From Neptunomonas japonica DSM 18939 (lineage in GTDB: Bacteria; Pseudomonadota; Gammaproteobacteria; Pseudomonadales; Balneatricaceae), in assembly GCF_000422765.1 (NCBI RefSeq), contig NZ_AUGR01000019.1:1-64000 (forward strand): 64,000 nucleotides of DNA. Direction: 5' to 3'. A program made the position numbers and the translations under genes. Position 1 is the stretch's first letter, and each line of letters opens with the position of its first letter. Positions 9,601-16,910 of the stretch are shown piece after piece. A model generated the notes under the pieces. The model was not told the origin of the DNA and did no database searches. It saw only the letters and a list, made by a program, of their open reading frames with translations.

Positions 9601-10984
9601 GCTCAGAAAGCTCATGAACTTTGTTGGGCAAACCCACAAGACTGTCGGCAATACCTTGCTGGTAAAAATCCCGAGCGAATACTTTTATCAAGTCATTGCC
9701 ACTGATTTGCAGCGCTTGTAAGGACTGGCCCTGAGCAAGAATCAATGTGCGCGCACGTTGAGTGACCTCATTCACGGCTAAATTCGCCACCTCAGAGAGC
9801 CCTTCAGCACTTTCACGAGCCATGCTCATGGCTCCCTCAGCAATTTTCCCACCCGCCATCACCACACCCGTACCTGCAGTCGCGGCTCGATGCATAGCCA
9901 TCGCGGCGGCACCATGAGCGGCGCTATTAGCAGCGAGAACAATGTCATCGACGGTGGCTGCGATGAGTGTTTCAGATAACTCAGCGCTACCACTGCGCCG
10001 CTCAGGAAAAACAGGAGCTCGCACGCTAAAATCTGGCCACTCCTGTGTATCTTCTGGCCGCTGAAGTTCATCAGCACTTAACAGCCCAATGTAGTCAGCC
10101 TTACTGTCATCTGACAAGCTTCGCCAGTCAGGAGCTGTATGACCAAATGCTGCAGCACGGGTCCGAAAAGTATAAATCTGAACACTCTCATGGGCGGGTA
10201 ATACAAAAGGCCGTGAATGGCCAAGCCCTAGCTGCCAACTCACTCTTGTTAACCCACGCGCTGTATCGGTCTCTAGCGCGGTTATTACTCTTACATCCCA
10301 ACGTTCTCCCTGTGGATCTCGCTCCTGCTCAGCGCCGACAATGAGAATTAAGTCCCCCACTATCAGTCCTGTATCAATTCCCTCTAACCACAGCTGAGTA
10401 TCACCAAATACAGGCGTTTTAAATTCATTCTGCTGGACATGTATTGCATTCCATTCAGCACGGGCTCTGGCTAACGAAACGGTCTCAAATGTTTGAGCTT
10501 GTTCATCTTGCCCTGGTACGCTTTGCACGCGAGTGCCGATTGGAATGTCAATCGCAGGTGCGACTGAACCCGGCACACTTTGAAGCGTAAATGCCAAATG
10601 TGTACTAGCAGCAACCCCAGGGGCCAATTGGTACCCAATAAGTCGCGCCATCTCACCTACCGATAGACGCTCGGTTGCTGTTCGTAAATAATGTTCATGA
10701 GCAAAACGCTCAGTATAAAAACTCAACACGTCCAATGAGCAAGCCAACCCATCGGCGATAGCAATAGTGAAATCACTACTCTCACGTGTAGTAAGCGCAG
10801 CCAATGCAGGATAGTTTTCACTTGATAAACGGGCTTGTAAAGACTCATAAAAGTCTTGGTGCCTGCCAATCCGGTAAGTGAATTGCAGCAACCCCGGTGG
10901 ATTATGTAATCGGCGCGGCGTTATTACATTCACACCACTGCAGCAACCACAATCAGACTTATTTCTGTCATGTCCGCTCATCAT
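6680..10984 (-). CDS. Putative baseplate assembly protein (gpJ/gp6 type) with a large helical insertion
   Basis: This 1434-residue protein is much longer than its 857-residue neighbour of the same general family. The N terminus (about 1-330) and the C-terminal half (about 830-1434) show the baseplate-wedge pattern: LTTRESSDFTIAIADGLAC near the start, INFGDGSEGARLPSGESNV, YRKGIGTAGNIETGQLTTL, and a C-terminal VRFRCRLSIKVQAG domain. Between about 340 and 800 lies an Ala/Leu/Glu-rich, predicted helical stretch with few prolines, unlike the flanks. It overlaps the upstream wedge gene by 4 bp. The role is by analogy with Afp11/12 and T4 gp6. The helical insertion could serve as a ruler or cage element, but that is speculation. 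Confidence 0.85.
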   Translation of the reverse strand: MMSGHDRNKSDCGCCSGVNVITPRRLHNPPGLLQFTYRIGRHQDFYESLQARLSSENYPALAALTTRESSDFTIAIADGLACSLDVLSFYTERFAHEHYLRTATERLSVGEMARLIGYQLAPGVAASTHLAFTLQSVPGSVAPAIDIPIGTRVQSVPGQDEQAQTFETVSLARARAEWNAIHVQQNEFKTPVFGDTQLWLEGIDTGLIVGDLILIVGAEQERDPQGERWDVRVITALETDTARGLTRVSWQLGLGHSRPFVLPAHESVQIYTFRTRAAAFGHTAPDWRSLSDDSKADYIGLLSADELQRPEDTQEWPDFSVRAPVFPERRSGSAELSETLIAATVDDIVLAANSAAHGAAAMAMHRAATAGTGVVMAGGKIAEGAMSMARESAEGLSEVANLAVNEVTQRARTLILAQGQSLQALQISGNDLIKVFARDFYQQGIADSLVGLPNKVHELSEQGLIHRLDIAKAVLDDLINTLSTGQGNFPVAVLPGLEKVWSDAVDEAVQAITDVKYELEGSNNWFESAVNALDNLDEGLAGATAALQQASSEIGNIPSTINLSSTASIMGEVVDQIRSSIGEELTNADFADLVNLSGIFADVKLWTEGLFAAGSDIAQLVQKLQDEIASSAGVMFAKLGQDVAKMAREAQSGITDTAALLNPAEALAALGDAAVEMKELTHSAGVAALGAAATADVAALVSTAVTIARNLPAPFPPATPESIAEVARHFAAVGVMRAGGPPISESASGSMMAQIESIMPTSLQVPLELVEQLLPMVEDAEALLNAPRHAAEAAYQSIVVDVDRALVGKIVVTSGRRAPLVRTPDEIDLSRVHDSVVAGSWALLSVPNSIELYKINSVVAASRAEYLMSGQTTRLGLKGELPEGRLPTEFEHAVRSLSVRVDSEELPLAHVPLDFPVYGEAIALAGHVEALIPEQPLAISGKRQRIVMARGIMNLVLYCEDGTERPLVEGDSLMLMVAPLRLNSGTPSYISPRGFARLIGRRGIRFQLTLKDRDACIGQVELSGADFMLDTEREEDAVISEVIFLADSDDAVTRDRDRSYLKLTSATQHVYARSSSRINANVAPATHGESVEVMLGSGDGGRADQSFVLNQKPLTYISANTPSGRSSTLELRVNDVLWSEVPMLHGAPPNARVYETLHSDDAVTKINFGDGSEGARLPSGESNVRASYRKGIGTAGNIETGQLTTLLSRPLGVSEVVNPEAATGGENVESLLRARSNAPLTVLTIERVVSENDYANFSRAFAGIDKAHALWISVGPARGMFLTIAGIDGALVPESSDTFRNLRDALTTYGDPLVPLRITNFSHVRFRCRLSIKVQAGHEVERVLDSVDAALRTHFGFAQRSLGQTVSADEVIAVAQAISGVEGVHLTRLNRLSTAASSVEPRLFASLPVASLFEQPLPAEMLTISDEIELEVLP

Positions 10985-13554
10985 TTTCCTCCGTGCAACT
11001 CTAGTCGCAGCACTCCGTGCTCAGGGAAGTTAGGATTATTATCCAGACGTGCTATTTCCAACGGCCCCAAATCCATATAACCATCGGCTAATGGTTTAAG
11101 ATCTTGCTGACTTTGGCGCTGAAATCGCGTTACTTGCACAGAATCCACACCAGCAACACTCCGGGCTGCCGCATATATCGTACTGAGATAAACAGTTTGG
11201 CCAAAGCTGAAATTATCGGGATGAAACAAACCTAATGTACCGTCGCTGCGCACTGAGCTACTCAGCACATCTAGCAACACCTGGCGAACATTACTGCGAA
11301 AATAATTAACGTTCACACACACCAAGATGTCAATTTCAAGTGACACATGTACCGGATCATTAACGTGTACATCGTGGCCCGCCATGCGATACCTATCTAA
11401 ATGTTCCACTACTGTGGTATCGAAACTACCCTCTTTAACAGAGAATCCTTTGTTTCGATCAACCGTTGTGAACACCGTATGCCAACTACCCGTCCAACGC
11501 AGCCTACTACTGGCTCTTTGAACACCGCCAAGCCGTTCGACAACCTCCGAATAGTCTGCGGGAGTAACTGCTCTCTCTTGTGTACGAAATGCATAGGGAG
11601 CATGCCGTTTAACCTCTTGGCGACTTTCGGGAGCCCGACCTCCACGTGCAGGCAAAAAGTTTGTCACACTTGTGATACGGCCCTCACTGCTGACCAAGTG
11701 CACAATACTGCCCGCCCCCACATTGCCTTGCGGTCCATTACCTATCCGATAATGGGCTGTGAAGACGGTTCCGCTATCCGGGCGCCGGCCATGTACATCA
11801 TCACCAAAGCGTATTTGAGCCGTGCCACCATCTTCACTTTCTAAGACAAAGTGGGTATCGATAGCATCGCTTGATAGCAAATCTCGACGAGCATGCCAGC
11901 TAGACGTTGTATCAATTAGTGTGGCAACCGGCAGTGCATCTTGCGTGCGCCACTCAAATACAGAATGCGCACTAGCCTCTGAGTCAAACAGCACCCACTC
12001 ACTATGGCCAACGCCGAGTTCAGAATAATTTTTTAAACTATGCCCTTGGTATGTAACAGGGCCACTCGCTAAGTGAGGTTGAAAACGTACCGGTAAAGGT
12101 TGTGGTGGTTGGTCATTACACCCGCTCTGTTTTTCAGGGGGGTAATATAAGCGTGAGGCTGGTACTGGCTCAGTAGGGTTATCTGAAATGCTAACGCCGT
12201 GATCTACTAAAACATTGTTACCAAAAGCCAAGCTAACATTTTCAAGTAATGCTCCGCCATGAGCCTCATCACTTTGTGCGGATAAGCACAGTGGAAATGG
12301 CATGGCATCATCTTTATACCAATTGATTTCAGTAATAGGTGAATCATCTAACGGGTCAGTAAGGGGGGCGCCCTCCTTAAAAGCGTTAACATAGCGCAGG
12401 CGCACTGCGTGTCGATTCTGCGGATTGGCATCCTCAACTACACCACTTTGCGCCCCCATCATTTCCCGAAAGATCAGCACACTACCTACTTCTAAATCAG
12501 GCCAATGACCTCGAAGTGTCGCTTGGACTGCACCTACCGGCAAACAACAGCTAGCATCTCCCCACGTATAAAACTCAAACTCATTATGCTCTGACCTAAG
12601 CGTTAAAGAATGCATAGGCTCAAACACTGCTGGATTTGCCTGTAATGCCGTACGCTCCTCAGGAGAACCCGACAACATACGTACCGGCACACTAGGCACA
12701 TGTGTATAGAAGCGAATATCTGCGGGCAACGCAAAAGCGCTCCCCTCATCGACATGAAAATGTAACCATGTTCGAGCATTACACCCCTCATGCATATGAT
12801 AATCCACCAGCAGTGCATGCCTTCTGATGCTCGTACGCCGACGTGCTGTGTGCAAGTATGCTTCGGTGCTGATAGCATCCAGATGATAATGTTGGAAATC
12901 CCCCACATAGGCGATGAGTTCTGCCATCGTACTTGCCATATCTGCCGGGCTGCGATCACGCCACCCCGGCATCTGGCGGCTCAGCCGGTCAATGACAAGA
13001 CGGCGTATGCTAGAAAAATCGCGCGCTAAATAGTTAATATCAGGTGCATTAGTTAGATTCTCAGAACAATCACTTTTGTCTGCACAATCAAAATCGCTAG
13101 GGCACTCAACTTTAAATGTGAAATTGATCGCCGATAAGCGCGGGTCGAAACCGTTTAGCGGCTCATCGTTAACACTGCTTTTAACCAATGTCAGTTGATA
13201 ACCCGAAAAATCACCGCTGCTTCCGGTGCGTATTAAGAGCAAATGATCAGCGTCAGGGAGTGCTGTAAAGAACGCCTGTTCGGCCAGTGAAATATCCGGC
13301 AATGCAGGCGGTTCACTCGCAATAGCGACCCACTCCACCGTGATATGACGAATTCGCTCTCCCCCCTCAATGCGGATATTTTCAACGCTTAACCCGGGAG
13401 GAACAGGTTTTAACAACCGTAGCATTAATGTCTGCTGGCGCGGGCTGCCTGCAGGGGCATCAAGATCCAGAACCTCAAGCCAGTCAATACCATTGAGTGT
13501 TGCATGGGCCTCCACGGCAGCACGTCGGTTCTCTTCACAACAGGTGTAAATCAT
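10981..13554 (-). CDS. Putative baseplate assembly protein (gpJ/gp6 type)
   Basis: This is an 857-residue protein of the 'putative baseplate assembly protein' family found in phage-tail-like particles. Diagnostic segments are DINYLARDFSSIRRLVIDRL and AELIAYVGDFQHYHLDAIS in the first third, then IRFGDDVHGRRPDSGTVFTA, YRIGNGPQGNVGAGSIVHL and FRTQERAVTPADYSEVVERL. The last part (about 740-857) is the small alpha/beta domain with VSLEIDILVCVNVNY. Its start codon overlaps the stop of the gp25-like gene by one base. It is expected to form wedge heterodimers with the next gene product around the hub. Confidence 0.88.
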   Translation of the reverse strand: MIYTCCEENRRAAVEAHATLNGIDWLEVLDLDAPAGSPRQQTLMLRLLKPVPPGLSVENIRIEGGERIRHITVEWVAIASEPPALPDISLAEQAFFTALPDADHLLLIRTGSSGDFSGYQLTLVKSSVNDEPLNGFDPRLSAINFTFKVECPSDFDCADKSDCSENLTNAPDINYLARDFSSIRRLVIDRLSRQMPGWRDRSPADMASTMAELIAYVGDFQHYHLDAISTEAYLHTARRRTSIRRHALLVDYHMHEGCNARTWLHFHVDEGSAFALPADIRFYTHVPSVPVRMLSGSPEERTALQANPAVFEPMHSLTLRSEHNEFEFYTWGDASCCLPVGAVQATLRGHWPDLEVGSVLIFREMMGAQSGVVEDANPQNRHAVRLRYVNAFKEGAPLTDPLDDSPITEINWYKDDAMPFPLCLSAQSDEAHGGALLENVSLAFGNNVLVDHGVSISDNPTEPVPASRLYYPPEKQSGCNDQPPQPLPVRFQPHLASGPVTYQGHSLKNYSELGVGHSEWVLFDSEASAHSVFEWRTQDALPVATLIDTTSSWHARRDLLSSDAIDTHFVLESEDGGTAQIRFGDDVHGRRPDSGTVFTAHYRIGNGPQGNVGAGSIVHLVSSEGRITSVTNFLPARGGRAPESRQEVKRHAPYAFRTQERAVTPADYSEVVERLGGVQRASSRLRWTGSWHTVFTTVDRNKGFSVKEGSFDTTVVEHLDRYRMAGHDVHVNDPVHVSLEIDILVCVNVNYFRSNVRQVLLDVLSSSVRSDGTLGLFHPDNFSFGQTVYLSTIYAAARSVAGVDSVQVTRFQRQSQQDLKPLADGYMDLGPLEIARLDNNPNFPEHGVLRLELHGGK

Positions 13555-13919
13555 TAGCCACCTCCTTGTTGGAAGTTTTCCTGATAACGCATCCCCGTAC
13601 GACGAATCGAATACTGAATATTCACAGATAAACGTGAATCAACCGCTCCAATCTCGACCAGTTCAACCGTAATAAGGTCAGCCATCCATTGCTGCAGCGC
13701 ACTTTGAACCAAAAACTGAGTAGTAGCGGCAAGTTCAGGGCTATTGGGTGCAAAAACTAACTCTCGTAAGCCACTACCAAAATCCGGTCGCATGACTCGC
13801 TCACCCGGCACCGTAAATAAAACCTGCTCGATTAAGCCACGAATCCACAATGCCTCGTCATCATCAAGGGTTCGACCACGGCCATCAAACTGTAAGGGAA
13901 AGTGAACATGTAAAGTCAT
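13554..13919 (-). CDS. GPW/gp25-like baseplate protein
   Basis: The 121-residue product begins at the Met giving MTLHVHFPLQFDGRG, which has a GGGAG Shine-Dalgarno 6 bp upstream; a longer in-frame start at 13985 would overlap the PAAR gene. The core pattern is that of gp25: LWIRGLIEQVLFTVPGERVM, then RPDFGSGLRELVFAPNS and a C-terminal VNIQYSIRRTG strand. T4 gp25 and P2 gpW attach the sheath to the baseplate. The gene sits between the PAAR-like tip and the wedge genes, matching the afp9/afp10 region of the Serratia antifeeding prophage. One-base overlap with the next gene suggests coupling. Confidence 0.9.
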   Translation of the reverse strand: MTLHVHFPLQFDGRGRTLDDDEALWIRGLIEQVLFTVPGERVMRPDFGSGLRELVFAPNSPELAATTQFLVQSALQQWMADLITVELVEIGAVDSRLSVNIQYSIRRTGMRYQENFQQGGG

Positions 13920-13921
13920 TG

Positions 13922-14242
13922 TTAGCTCCCTATCACACGTGTTTGTGCTGACACAGGCATCAGCGGTGTACCATTGGGGACACAAATGGCCTGACTATCC
14001 ATCAGTAGTAACGGTTGCCCGTTAGAGAGTACTCGTGTCGCTGCCATTACCCATTGGCCCGTGATGCATGGAACAGGGCTTCCTGACACATTAAATGGGC
14101 AACCCGCAATCATATAGGGCGAACTCATGACAACTGAGGGTTGGCCACTTACCATAACTCTTGGATTCGGCACTGTTGGCGTAGCCGTACCGCCGTGTGC
14201 GCATAACACGGTTGCGCCTACATGCAATATGGGTCCTGGCAT
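13922..14242 (-). CDS. PAAR-like spike tip protein
   Basis: This is a 106-residue protein rich in Gly, Pro, Val and Ser, organised as short beta turns: MPGPILHVGATVLCAHGG, NPRVMVSGQP, GCPFNVSGSPVPC, ATRVLSNGQPLLL. This is the pattern of PAAR-repeat or PAAR-like proteins that sharpen the VgrG/gpV spike. Four cysteines and one histidine near the ends could hold a metal, as in known PAAR tips. It is next to the spike gene (2-bp gap) and overlaps the region before gp25, as afp10/pvc10 do. Confidence 0.85.
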   Translation of the reverse strand: MPGPILHVGATVLCAHGGTATPTVPNPRVMVSGQPSVVMSSPYMIAGCPFNVSGSPVPCITGQWVMAATRVLSNGQPLLLMDSQAICVPNGTPLMPVSAQTRVIGS

Positions 14243-14243
14243 A

Positions 14244-14753
14244 TCAGATCACCGTTAGTGCGCCGTTATTAATCGTCACAGAGGGGCCGACCAGCGTAAT
14301 CACTGCCCCCTTGCCATTCTGCATATAAATACCCGTGTCATTCACAATAAGAGAGGCCCCCGTTGTGCTCTTCAACATGATGCCGCCTGTTGGCCCTGGC
14401 ATATCCGATATCGTCATGCCATTTTGCAGCGGTGTTTGAAATGTAATTGCCGGTGTCGTTGGTGGGGTAAGCAGCGCCAGTGCAGGAATTTCTGCTGTAC
14501 TGCCCCAAAAGCACCCCACCCAGATAGGGTAATCCGGGCTACCTTGCTCAAACTCAACCCAAACACCCGAACCAATAATGGGTAACGCCACCATGCCGTT
14601 TTGAATTCCCGCCAGTGGTACACAAGGCATCGCCCAACTGGTAGGCACCAAACCGGCCACATCCGGCACCTGTATTTGCAAGCGCCCTTGCTGCATCGGG
14701 TCGATATTATTGAGTACCACACCACGGTATTTGCCAAAGTAGGTTTCACTCAT
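14244..14753 (-). CDS. Phage baseplate assembly protein V-like spike (gp5/VgrG OB-fold)
   Basis: This is a 169-residue protein. The N terminus (YRGVVLNNIDPMQQGRLQIQ) and GVWVEFEQGSPDYPIWVGCF are the classical gpV/gp5 OB-fold signature. The C terminus has repeated beta strands (MLKSTTGASLIVNDTGIY, VTLVGPSVTINNG) expected for the triple-stranded beta-helix of the spike. It overlaps the gpD-like hub gene by 4 bp. Together the two correspond to a split VgrG: hub plus spike. It should trimerise and carry the PAAR-like tip encoded immediately downstream. Confidence 0.92.
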   Translation of the reverse strand: MSETYFGKYRGVVLNNIDPMQQGRLQIQVPDVAGLVPTSWAMPCVPLAGIQNGMVALPIIGSGVWVEFEQGSPDYPIWVGCFWGSTAEIPALALLTPPTTPAITFQTPLQNGMTISDMPGPTGGIMLKSTTGASLIVNDTGIYMQNGKGAVITLVGPSVTINNGALTVI

Positions 14754-15889
14754 ACAGGCACCCTCGGCGTAATCGAGATCAAACCATTACGCGTTAAACT
14801 AAAACTCTGTTTAAACTCACCTCGCTTAAGTGTGCTGGTCACACTTCTTACGTAATAAAGCCCGTCATAAGCAACACCGACACCACGCACGCCGACGAGC
14901 TTGCGAGGTTTAAGAATATTTCCATAGCGCAGTACATCTAAGCTCCCTGATCCGGTCACCGCATCTTGTGATGTTTTAGCCTCATCCAGCCCTTTAGAGA
15001 GTGCTTGCATAGGGTTCATTTTTGCGGTGTCTTTCATAAATTTGATATTAGCGACCGGGGCAGGTAACACACCCAATGGTGGTTGCAGTGGGTTGATATT
15101 GGGGACCGGAATAGGGATCGGTGCGCGCGTCAGTTGGTTTTGGATATAAACTATCGGCAAAACACCTTTAGTAGGATCAAAGTTAAAACTCAGTGATTCC
15201 ACATTGCTATGCGCATCCATATCATGATTAAGTGCAGGCTGCGGCGGCCCTATTTTTATTTCAGGACCGAAATAGGCGATATTGGTTAACGGGACTTCTC
15301 CTGGTTCTATGTAGAACACATATCCCACTTCACTGGCTAGCTGCTGCAAGTATTCTAAATCGGTGCCTTGGTGTGCAGGTATTCGTTCAACCGGAATAGG
15401 TACATCGGGAAACAACGCAGGGATGGGCAGTGGAATAATGCCAAAGGCTGCATATTTAGCGCAGATCAGCGCGACTCGGGCTGTAATAGGCATGGCAGGA
15501 TAGGGAAGCCCACTAAAATCGATGAGCCCCATGACTTTCGTTAAATCATCACCTGTCACCGTGATATTACCGGGCTGGCCATTTTGCCCAGCTTGCACCT
15601 CAACATTGGTGACAACACCATCAAACAAAGGACGCGGCCTACCATTGAGTGTAACTATCAACACTACACGTAATGGTGGTGTACCCACACTGGTATTTTG
15701 TCCCACCGCAATTAAAAAAATCGTGTTCAGTTCTGATTTACTATGAACCTTAAAACGTAACTGAAAACCACTGGATGAATCAGCAGCACTCGTTACCGTT
15801 GCCTCTTCGAGCGCATTAATCATCATGGCGGGCACAGGAATAGGCACCACAGGCCCAATCATCAGGCTCATATGCACAGCACTAGACAT
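14750..15889 (-). CDS. Phage late control D (gpD/gp27)-like baseplate hub protein
   Basis: This is a 379-residue protein. Family features are FDGVVTNVEVQAGQNGQPGNITVTG near residues 95-120, then a domain with HQGTDLEYLQQLASEVGYVFYI, the standard 'tdleyLqrLAee.gy.f.v' segment of gpD/gp27/VgrG hubs. The C-terminal strand-rich part includes YDGLYYVRSVTSTLKRGEFKQSF. It overlaps the LysM gene by 8 bp and the spike gene by 4 bp. The trimer should form the hub that joins tube symmetry (6) to spike symmetry (3). Confidence 0.9.
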   Translation of the reverse strand: MSSAVHMSLMIGPVVPIPVPAMMINALEEATVTSAADSSSGFQLRFKVHSKSELNTIFLIAVGQNTSVGTPPLRVVLIVTLNGRPRPLFDGVVTNVEVQAGQNGQPGNITVTGDDLTKVMGLIDFSGLPYPAMPITARVALICAKYAAFGIIPLPIPALFPDVPIPVERIPAHQGTDLEYLQQLASEVGYVFYIEPGEVPLTNIAYFGPEIKIGPPQPALNHDMDAHSNVESLSFNFDPTKGVLPIVYIQNQLTRAPIPIPVPNINPLQPPLGVLPAPVANIKFMKDTAKMNPMQALSKGLDEAKTSQDAVTGSGSLDVLRYGNILKPRKLVGVRGVGVAYDGLYYVRSVTSTLKRGEFKQSFSLTRNGLISITPRVPV

Positions 15890-16250
15890 CCGCGCCTCCC
15901 GATACTCCTTCAGGCAAGGTAATACGCAAACGTTTACCCAAACCCAAAGCCTCTATCAGTTCATCGGGCCGCATCGCACCATTCGCATCACAGATACCCC
16001 AATACTGTTGAGAGTCACCCAAGTATGTTGCTGCAAGATTATCTAAACGATCGCCTTCCACTATTTGATGCTCTTGTAAGGTAGCAAAGTTCTCTGGTGG
16101 TGGAATAAAGCGCCGCCGGACATAGGTAATCAGCTCACCATCAGGTTGCGCCCATTGAGCGGTATCCAAACCGCGATAACGGCTACCCGGCGCAAAAGCC
16201 GAAGTACTCAGCGCATTCGCTTGCATGAATGCTTTAATGGGATCAATCAT
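15882..16250 (-). CDS. LysM-domain hub/tail protein (gpX-like)
   Basis: This is a 122-residue protein with a clear C-terminal LysM module: EHQIVEGDRLDNLAATYLGD, then QQYWGICDANGAMRPDELIE and GKRLRITLP. In P2 gpX and Afp7 such a domain belongs to the tube-baseplate adaptor, not to peptidoglycan binding. It overlaps the preceding tube-like gene by 4 bp and the hub gene by 8 bp. Together with that gene it appears to represent Afp7 split into two polypeptides. Confidence 0.88.
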   Translation of the reverse strand: MIDPIKAFMQANALSTSAFAPGSRYRGLDTAQWAQPDGELITYVRRRFIPPPENFATLQEHQIVEGDRLDNLAATYLGDSQQYWGICDANGAMRPDELIEALGLGKRLRITLPEGVSGGADV

Positions 16251-16903
16251 GGTATGCCTCCTATCCCTAGTGCATCAAAACCAAAAGTTGCGGCTTTCTT
16301 CGCTAACTGCTCACGTGACTGCAGGTAGGCCATAAATAAACCACCACCTTTGTGGTCAAAGCCCAAATCATCAATCGTTAGCACACGTAACCCAAGATTT
16401 ACTTTGGCCCTTAACGGATTCAAAGAAGGATCAAAGGCCTCCTCAATAATTGAAAACTCAGTGACTTGCACTGGCACTATTCGACTGGCACCCCACACAA
16501 ACAGCGTTAGCGCTGACTCCATGGGAGCAATTTCCAACGTGCCGGCATTAGCTAGCGCCTTATTCGCCAACAAGCTAGCACTAGCGGGGTTTATTAAGGC
16601 TTCCAAGAGAGCCAATTGCGGCGCTACACCAAACTCAACTACAGACTGATGCTGCTCCGGAAATTCCAACTGATCAGCAGCATCAATCTCTGCTTCCAAC
16701 TTCAGTGTTTCTGACGCAGGGCCTTTAAGGCGTAAAACTTCAGATTGGGCGGCGCCGTCTCCCATCCGTTGCGCCTGAAAGGTACGCGTTAATGTTCCTG
16801 GGTTGTATTGCAGCGAAATAACTCGCAGTACCCGTGCAGATGCAGGGTCAACCAACACAATACCGCCTTTAATAACGCGGGGAGAATTTGGAAAAGTCGT
16901 CAT
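16247..16903 (-). CDS. CIS tube-like hub adaptor protein (Afp7 N-terminal type)
   Basis: The preferred start gives MTTFPNSPRVIKGG (218 residues), with an AGGAG Shine-Dalgarno 10 bp upstream. A start at 16933 would run into the end of the subtilase gene. The fold pattern is that of tail-tube or hub adaptors annotated as 'CIS tube protein': ISLQYNPGTLTRTFQAQ, then a beta barrel with LTLFVWGASRIVPVQVTEFS and AKVNLGLRVLTIDD. The next gene supplies a LysM domain. In Afp/PVC these parts are fused (Afp7/Pvc7) and sit between the tube and the spike hub. Confidence 0.82.
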   Translation of the reverse strand: MTTFPNSPRVIKGGIVLVDPASARVLRVISLQYNPGTLTRTFQAQRMGDGAAQSEVLRLKGPASETLKLEAEIDAADQLEFPEQHQSVVEFGVAPQLALLEALINPASASLLANKALANAGTLEIAPMESALTLFVWGASRIVPVQVTEFSIIEEAFDPSLNPLRAKVNLGLRVLTIDDLGFDHKGGGLFMAYLQSREQLAKKAATFGFDALGIGGIP

Positions 16904-16910
16904 CCAGATG

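Noticed and set aside
11401-11844. Plus-strand ORF of 147 codons opposite the wedge gene
   Set aside because: Cysteine-rich chance translation antisense to a clear baseplate gene.
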